Below, piece after piece: positions 51,813 to 56,835 of a stretch of DNA of 56,835 bases. Below the pieces are notes generated by a model, which worked only from the letters and a program-made list of their open reading frames with translations, did no database searches and had not been told where the DNA came from. Made by a program: the position numbers and the translations under genes. Source of the DNA: Solilutibacter pythonis (GTDB lineage Bacteria; Pseudomonadota; Gammaproteobacteria; Xanthomonadales; Xanthomonadaceae); NCBI RefSeq assembly GCF_003697345.1, contig NZ_RFLY01000018.1:1-56835 (forward strand). The letters are read 5' to 3'. Position 1 is the stretch's first letter, and each line of letters starts with the position of its first letter.

Positions 51813-54800
51813 ATGAACAATCAGAATGGGGTTCAAACCATGCAAGCCCACGCCACCTGGCACCGACGCCTCGCATCCGTATTGAGCCTGGGGGGGCTGC
51901 TGTTCGTGGCGGGCATGACCGGCGCGGCGCAGATCTCGGGCTCCGGCGTGGAGCCGGGCACGGCGCAAGCGAATGCGGACAGCACGGTGGGCCATGCCGA
52001 CATACGGGTTTCATCCGGCCGCATGCTGCGGCTGTTGCCGGATGGCCGGACATTGCAGTGGCTGGATACCGCGCGCCCGGCACGGCCACTGAGGCGCTGG
52101 GAGCTGCCGGAGACCCGGCGCGAAGCAACACTGACGCGGCTGGCCAGCGGCGAAGTATTGCTATTCGGCGGGATGGACGAACGAGGCGTGGCGCAGCCGG
52201 ATGGCTATCGCTTCGTGCCGGCCACGCAATCGCTGAGGCCCTTCCGCGAACCGCGGTTGATGGCCCGCGCCGGCCATACGGCGACCGTGCTGACCGATGG
52301 CTCGGTGCTGTTCGCGGGCGGGCGTTCCGGCACCCCAGCCCAGCGCTGGCGCGGTGGCGATCATGTGGTGCCGGTGGCTGGACTCGCTCACTACCACCGC
52401 ACGGCGGAGTTGCAGGCCGATGGCCGCGTGCTTCTCCTTGGCGGCGGGCAGGGCAAGGCCCGCGACGCGCAGGTCTTCGACCCCGCGACGGATCGCCTCT
52501 CGCCGCTTGCTGCCCAGGCTCGCCCTTCCACCGGCATGGGCGACGCGCCTCGCGTGGCGGCCACCTTGCCCGCCCGGCAGGCCAGCGACGTGGCGGTGGA
52601 GACGCGCCTGGCCGTGCGTTTCAGTCAACGCATGCGCGAAGCGTCGCTCGTCGCCGGCACGGTCAGCCTGATCGGCCCGGTGGGGCAAGTGGCGGTCGAT
52701 GTCGTCCCGGCGGAGCGGGGCCGGCTGCTGTTCGTCAAACCCCGCCAGCCCCTGTTACCGGCCACCGCCTACAGCTTGTTGGTGGATGGCGCGAAAGGCG
52801 TGAACGGCAAGACGTTGCCATTGCTGGTTCTGGATTTCTGGACCGAAACGTTGCATGCGCGCGATACCGCAAAGGCGACATCGCCCCCGGCCCGTCCGGC
52901 ATCGCGCTACCCGGCGGGGTTTTTGGGCTGCGGCAAGACCCGGCCCTATCCCTGCCGTCCGCGCAGCCGCCTGCAACAGGGCTTTTGGACGCCCGGTCGG
53001 GACAATACCGCCGCGCACTGGCGGACTTCGGGGAATCTGGAAAGCGTCCCGGACATGCAGCCGCTCGCGGCGGTGGCCGCCCGCCACCGCACCACGGTGG
53101 TGACGGGCCGCATCCGCTCGGTGGATGGGCGGGCCGTGGCCGGGGTGGAGGTGAGCCTCGGCCAGCGCGTGGCAAAGACCAATGCGCACGGCGATTTCGT
53201 GCTCACCGGCGTGCCGACGGGCAGGCAGGAGCTGTATGTCGATGGCAGCGCAGCCAAGCGCGGCGATACCGAATACGGGCAGTTCGTGATGGGGGTGGAT
53301 GTGGCGGCGGCGGGGCGGCTCACACAAGTGCCGCACGTGATGTACCTGCCGAGAATCCACCCGCGCGACAAGGTGGCGATCAGCTCGCCGCTCCTGCGCG
53401 ACACGGTGCTGACGCACCCGGATATGCCGGGCCTGCAAGTGCTGATCCCGAAGGGCACGGTAATCCGCGACCGCAAGGGCCGCATCGTGCGCGAGCTGGC
53501 GCTGGTGCCGACCCCGGTGAACCGGGCGCCGTTCCCGGTATCCGACAATTACCCGATGTACTTCACCATCGAGCCGGGCGGCGCGGTGGTGCAGGGGCTG
53601 GACCCGGCATCGGCCAAGGGCATCCGCGTGCTCTATCCCAACTACGATGCCCATCCGGCGGGCACCCGGGCCAACTTCTGGATTTACGACCCGCAGGAAG
53701 GCTGGCGCATGTACGGCCAGGGCCGGGTGACGAGCGACGGCAGCCGCTTCGCGCCGGAGGCCGGCGTGGGCCTGCACCAGGTAATGGGCGGGGGCTACTC
53801 CCTCAACACCGACGACCCCGGGCCGGAAGAAGGCATGCCACCGGATTGCCAGGTATGCGGCAACGGCAACGTGGGCACGGGCGGCAATGCCACCTCGGGC
53901 GACCCGGTGGACCTGCGCACCGGCCAGTTCACCTATAGCGAGACCGATCTGGTGATCGCCGATACGCTGCCGATCCAGATCGGCCGCACCTACCGGCCGC
54001 ACGACAACGTCAAGCGGTCATTCGGCTACGGCACCGCGTTCAACTACGACTACCGCCTCAACATCGAGGGGGCCGGGAACAGCGCGATGCGGCTGGTCCT
54101 GCCCAACGGCGTACCGCTCGACTTCCAGCGCGTCTCGGGCAGCGGCGCCAGCGGGGAATGGCGGCACACCGGCAACGGGCAGTACCACCAGGCGCGCCTG
54201 TACTACCGCAATACCCGCTATCACCTGAAGTTGGTGGATGGCACGGCGATGCAGTTCAACAACTACGCGCCGAACCGCCTGGAGTCGATCAGCAACCGAT
54301 ACGGCCAGACGTTGCGCTTCACCTGGGATGCCGGGCGGCTGGCGCGCATCACCAGCCCTAATGGCCGTTACGTGAACCTGGAATACGACGACCAGGACCG
54401 CATCCAGACCGTGCGCGACCCGCTGGGCAACGCCACTCAATACCGCTATGGCAGCCACGGCCTGCTGGAGCGGGTGATCTACCCGAACGACACCTCGCGG
54501 CGCTACGAATACACCCTTCAGCCGTTCCCGGCGGGCTGGACGGGCGGCTATCGCATGGATGCGTACTCGACCCGCCACTTCCACCGCGTGAGCGCGATCT
54601 ACGACCAGCGCGGGCAACGGCTGCTGTACAACGAATACTCGCGCCGACGGTTGGCTGCCACCGGCGACCAGCCGGCCCAGGACCTGGGCCCGGATCAGGT
54701 GATCAAACAGATCCTGGCCGATGGCGCGACCTATACCTTCGATTACGCCCACCTCGACCAGGGCGTCCCCGGCGTGCTGGTGACGATGCCCGACGGCGTG

Positions 54801-56835
54801 CGCCGCCGCGTGGTGTTCGATGGGGACGGGCTGTACCCGCAAAGCGACGTATGGGGCTATGGCACGGCCGACGCGCAAACCTACCGCTTCGAACGCGACG
54901 GCCAAGGCCGGCTGACCGCGCGTATCGACAGCCTGGGCCGGCGCACGGAATACCGCTACGACGGCGCGGGCCAGCTCATCGCTATTGAAGCGCTGGCCGG
55001 TAGCCCGCAATCGCGCACGACCGGCTTCAGCTACGACAGCGCGCAGCGGCTGACCGCCCTGCGTACGCCGCTGGGCCAGACGCTGCGCTTCGCCTACGAC
55101 GCGACGGGCTGCCTGATCGCCAGCACCGACGCACTGGGCCAGACCACCCGCTTCGGCTGCGACGGGGCGGGCCAGCTCACGCATGTGACCACCCCACTGG
55201 GCCAGACCACCCGGGTGGATTACGTCGCCGGGCAAGTCGCGCGGATCACCGACCCGCTGGGCCGCGTCGCCACACTGCGCTACGACGCGCTGGGCCGGCG
55301 CATCGCCGTGCAATCGCCGGATGGCAGCGTGCAACGGGTGGAATACGACACCCTGGGCCGGGTGGTGAAGTCCTACGACGGCCGCGGCCAAGCGACGGAA
55401 TACGGCTACGACGCCAACGGCAACCTCAGCGCCGTCCTGAAACCCCACGGCCTGGGCGAGACCTACGACTACGACGCCCGCGACCGGCTGATCCAACGCA
55501 CCGACAACCTGGGCCAAAGCGAACGCTGGGTCTACGACCTGGAAGGCCGACCGACCCGTTACACCGACCGCCAGGGCCAAGTCACGACCTACGCCTACGA
55601 CGCCCTGGGCCGCCTGTCGACGGTGACCCACCCCGATGGCGGCACGTCCGTCTCGGCCTACGATGGCGGCGACCGCCTGCTGTCGCTGAGCGACAGCCAA
55701 GCGGGCACGCTCCAGTGGACCTACAGCCCCTTCGACGAACGACTGAGCGAGACCAGCGCGGGGGGCGTGGTGCAGTGGCGCTACGACGCCGGCGGTCGCC
55801 GGATAAGCATGCAGGCGGGCACGCAACCGGCGGTCAACTACGAATGGGATGCCGGCAACCGCCTGCGCCGCATCACACAAGGCAGCGAACACGTACGCTT
55901 CGGCTACGATGCCGACAACCGCCTGATCGAACAGATCCTGCCCAATGCCGTGAAGCAAGCCTACGTGTACAACGCGGCGGACCAGCTGACCGGCATCGGC
56001 TGGGCGGATAAGGACGATCAAGTGATCGGCAGCCTGGGCTACGGCTACCACCCACAAAGCGGCCGGCTCTCGGCGCAGACCGGCAGCTACGCCCCGCAAC
56101 TGCTGCCGCCGGCCAGCCAGGGCGACAACACGTTCGACGCCAACCACCGTCAGACCCGCTTCGAGGGCACCGCGCTGCACTACGACGCCAACGGCAACCT
56201 CACCGAGGCAGGCGGCCGCCGCTACGTGTGGAACGCCCGCAACCAACTCGTCGAAGTACGCGAAGGCGCACAGCTAGTAGCGAGCTACCGCTACGACGCC
56301 CTGGGCCGGCGCATTGTGAAACAAGAGAACGGCGGCACTATCGAATACCTGTACGACGGTCTGAACCCGATACAGGAGAAAGCGGGCGAGACGATCAACC
56401 CGATTCTGACCGGGTTGGGGATCGACGAATACTACGCAAGAAACGAAGCCATCGGCCGCACCTACTTCCTGAGCGACCACCAGAACAGCACGCGGGCGTT
56501 GACCAACGCCGCGGGCCAAGTGGTGAACCGCTACGACTACGACCCGTACGGCAACGCGCGTCAGAGCAAAACAGGCTTCAGCAACCCGTACCAATACACG
56601 GGCCGTGAACGCGACCAGACGGGCCTGATGTACTACCGCGCCCGCTACTACCGCCCTGACATGGGGCGATTCATTGCGGAAGACCCGATCGGGCTGGCGG
56701 GGGGATTGAATACGTATGCCTATGTCGGTGGCAACCCAATTAGTTGGATTGATCCGTATGGACTCCAAGTCATGGTGTGTCGTGACCCTGCTTTTAATGG
56801 CAAGGTTCCTGCACACCACTATTGGGTCACCACGG
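51813..56835 (+). CDS. Sec-exported RHS repeat protein (3' end beyond the window)
   Basis: The frame is open without a stop from 51756 to the window edge. ATG 51813 (GGGAAA upstream) or 51840 give a signal peptide (HRRLASVLSLGGLLFVAGMTGAAQ); ATG 51756 overlaps the previous stop and is the longest option. Order: Kelch-like repeats (VLLFGGMD, VLFAGGRS, VLLLGGGQG; about 52100-52480), an Ig-like Big_5/SbsA-type domain (about 52550-52840), a carboxypeptidase-regulatory-like domain (VTGRIRSVDGRAVAGVEV; about 53095-53300), and a DUF6531-like entry (GDPVDLRTGQFTY; about 53908). A YD-repeat shell of many units follows (54300-56300), then the RHS core (YYRARYYRPDMGRFIAEDPIGLAGG...NPISWIDPYGL) ending at 56765. 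Then 23 residues of variable tip are visible (QVMVCRDPAFNGK...HHYWVTT). The shell would encapsulate the tip toxin. The presence of a Sec signal and absence of PAAR or VgrG features argue against type VI delivery. Confidence 0.88.
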   Translation, partial: MNNQNGVQTMQAHATWHRRLASVLSLGGLLFVAGMTGAAQISGSGVEPGTAQANADSTVGHADIRVSSGRMLRLLPDGRTLQWLDTARPARPLRRWELPETRREATLTRLASGEVLLFGGMDERGVAQPDGYRFVPATQSLRPFREPRLMARAGHTATVLTDGSVLFAGGRSGTPAQRWRGGDHVVPVAGLAHYHRTAELQADGRVLLLGGGQGKARDAQVFDPATDRLSPLAAQARPSTGMGDAPRVAATLPARQASDVAVETRLAVRFSQRMREASLVAGTVSLIGPVGQVAVDVVPAERGRLLFVKPRQPLLPATAYSLLVDGAKGVNGKTLPLLVLDFWTETLHARDTAKATSPPARPASRYPAGFLGCGKTRPYPCRPRSRLQQGFWTPGRDNTAAHWRTSGNLESVPDMQPLAAVAARHRTTVVTGRIRSVDGRAVAGVEVSLGQRVAKTNAHGDFVLTGVPTGRQELYVDGSAAKRGDTEYGQFVMGVDVAAAGRLTQVPHVMYLPRIHPRDKVAISSPLLRDTVLTHPDMPGLQVLIPKGTVIRDRKGRIVRELALVPTPVNRAPFPVSDNYPMYFTIEPGGAVVQGLDPASAKGIRVLYPNYDAHPAGTRANFWIYDPQEGWRMYGQGRVTSDGSRFAPEAGVGLHQVMGGGYSLNTDDPGPEEGMPPDCQVCGNGNVGTGGNATSGDPVDLRTGQFTYSETDLVIADTLPIQIGRTYRPHDNVKRSFGYGTAFNYDYRLNIEGAGNSAMRLVLPNGVPLDFQRVSGSGASGEWRHTGNGQYHQARLYYRNTRYHLKLVDGTAMQFNNYAPNRLESISNRYGQTLRFTWDAGRLARITSPNGRYVNLEYDDQDRIQTVRDPLGNATQYRYGSHGLLERVIYPNDTSRRYEYTLQPFPAGWTGGYRMDAYSTRHFHRVSAIYDQRGQRLLYNEYSRRRLAATGDQPAQDLGPDQVIKQILADGATYTFDYAHLDQGVPGVLVTMPDGVRRRVVFDGDGLYPQSDVWGYGTADAQTYRFERDGQGRLTARIDSLGRRTEYRYDGAGQLIAIEALAGSPQSRTTGFSYDSAQRLTALRTPLGQTLRFAYDATGCLIASTDALGQTTRFGCDGAGQLTHVTTPLGQTTRVDYVAGQVARITDPLGRVATLRYDALGRRIAVQSPDGSVQRVEYDTLGRVVKSYDGRGQATEYGYDANGNLSAVLKPHGLGETYDYDARDRLIQRTDNLGQSERWVYDLEGRPTRYTDRQGQVTTYAYDALGRLSTVTHPDGGTSVSAYDGGDRLLSLSDSQAGTLQWTYSPFDERLSETSAGGVVQWRYDAGGRRISMQAGTQPAVNYEWDAGNRLRRITQGSEHVRFGYDADNRLIEQILPNAVKQAYVYNAADQLTGIGWADKDDQVIGSLGYGYHPQSGRLSAQTGSYAPQLLPPASQGDNTFDANHRQTRFEGTALHYDANGNLTEAGGRRYVWNARNQLVEVREGAQLVASYRYDALGRRIVKQENGGTIEYLYDGLNPIQEKAGETINPILTGLGIDEYYARNEAIGRTYFLSDHQNSTRALTNAAGQVVNRYDYDPYGNARQSKTGFSNPYQYTGRERDQTGLMYYRARYYRPDMGRFIAEDPIGLAGGLNTYAYVGGNPISWIDPYGLQVMVCRDPAFNGKVPAHHYWVTT

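Noticed and set aside
54018-56246. A 742-codon antisense frame opposite the RHS shell
   Set aside because: The sense strand encodes unmistakable YD repeats. The antisense product is repetitive Val/Ala/Gly-rich sequence produced by those repeats.

Overview
This is a GC-rich (roughly two-thirds G+C) chromosomal window from a Gram-negative gammaproteobacterium. The gene content points to the Xanthomonadaceae/Lysobacteraceae (Lysobacter, Luteimonas or Thermomonas-like): LptD/SurA outer-membrane biogenesis genes, a petABC-sspAB cluster, a Gram-negative ubiquinone pathway, an Oar-like TonB-dependent receptor, and many four-base ATGA gene overlaps. The genus is an inference from family resemblance, not from a search.

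Layout. 1-138 is the tail of a broken RHS/YD-repeat gene. 219-5717 (+) encodes an OPT-family transporter, a secreted S9 peptidase and a DUF819 membrane protein. 5725-7972 (-) is cstA-yjiX (pyruvate/peptide uptake). 8089-12674 (-) is a phoH(ybeZ)-ybeY-corC-DUF4105-corA operon. In many relatives lnt follows corC; here a DUF4105/Lnb-like membrane protein occupies that slot. 12801-14459 (+) is a secreted amidohydrolase separating that operon from miaB (14487-15905, -). 16070-16933 is a lytic transglycosylase. 17133-21096 is petABC (cytochrome bc1) followed by sspA-sspB. 21146-23671 (-) carries DUF3301, a DUF2272 lipoprotein, nadC and a Trm112-like protein. 23728-25843 (+) is purE-purK plus a small PAP2-like protein, closed by a perfect bidirectional terminator facing sodB. 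26595-28349 (+) is grxD, a degenerate YciK-type SDR, and marC.

28530-31790 is an Oar-like TonB-dependent receptor behind what reads as a textbook Pho box promoter. 31903-33306 is ppnN. 33329-40167 (-) is the chain lptD-surA-pdxA-rsmA-apaG-apaH. 40271-42409 (-) holds a histone-deacetylase-like hydrolase, a PduO-type cobalamin adenosyltransferase and a membrane-protein gene broken by one frameshift. 42475-44861 (+) is ubiH and a second UbiH/UbiI-family hydroxylase.

44862-56835 is an accessory region. It has a structured 319-bp gap ending in a perfect palindromic terminator, a small lipoprotein, a di-haem cytochrome c peroxidase-like lipoprotein, and two very large consecutive genes. The first encodes a ~1650-residue exported protein with a YD-repeat stub, two TIG-like domains and five and a half copies of a 214/215-residue module. 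The second encodes a >1670-residue RHS protein with its own Sec signal, Kelch-like, Ig-like and carboxypeptidase-regulatory-like domains, the YD shell and the RHS core. The window ends 23 residues into its variable C-terminal tip. This Sec-exported pair of giant proteins is the best candidate for an undescribed system here.

The continuous RHS reading frame (51756-56835) was followed by hand because it has no stop inside the window. No tRNA, rRNA, CRISPR array, insertion sequence or phage gene was recognised.
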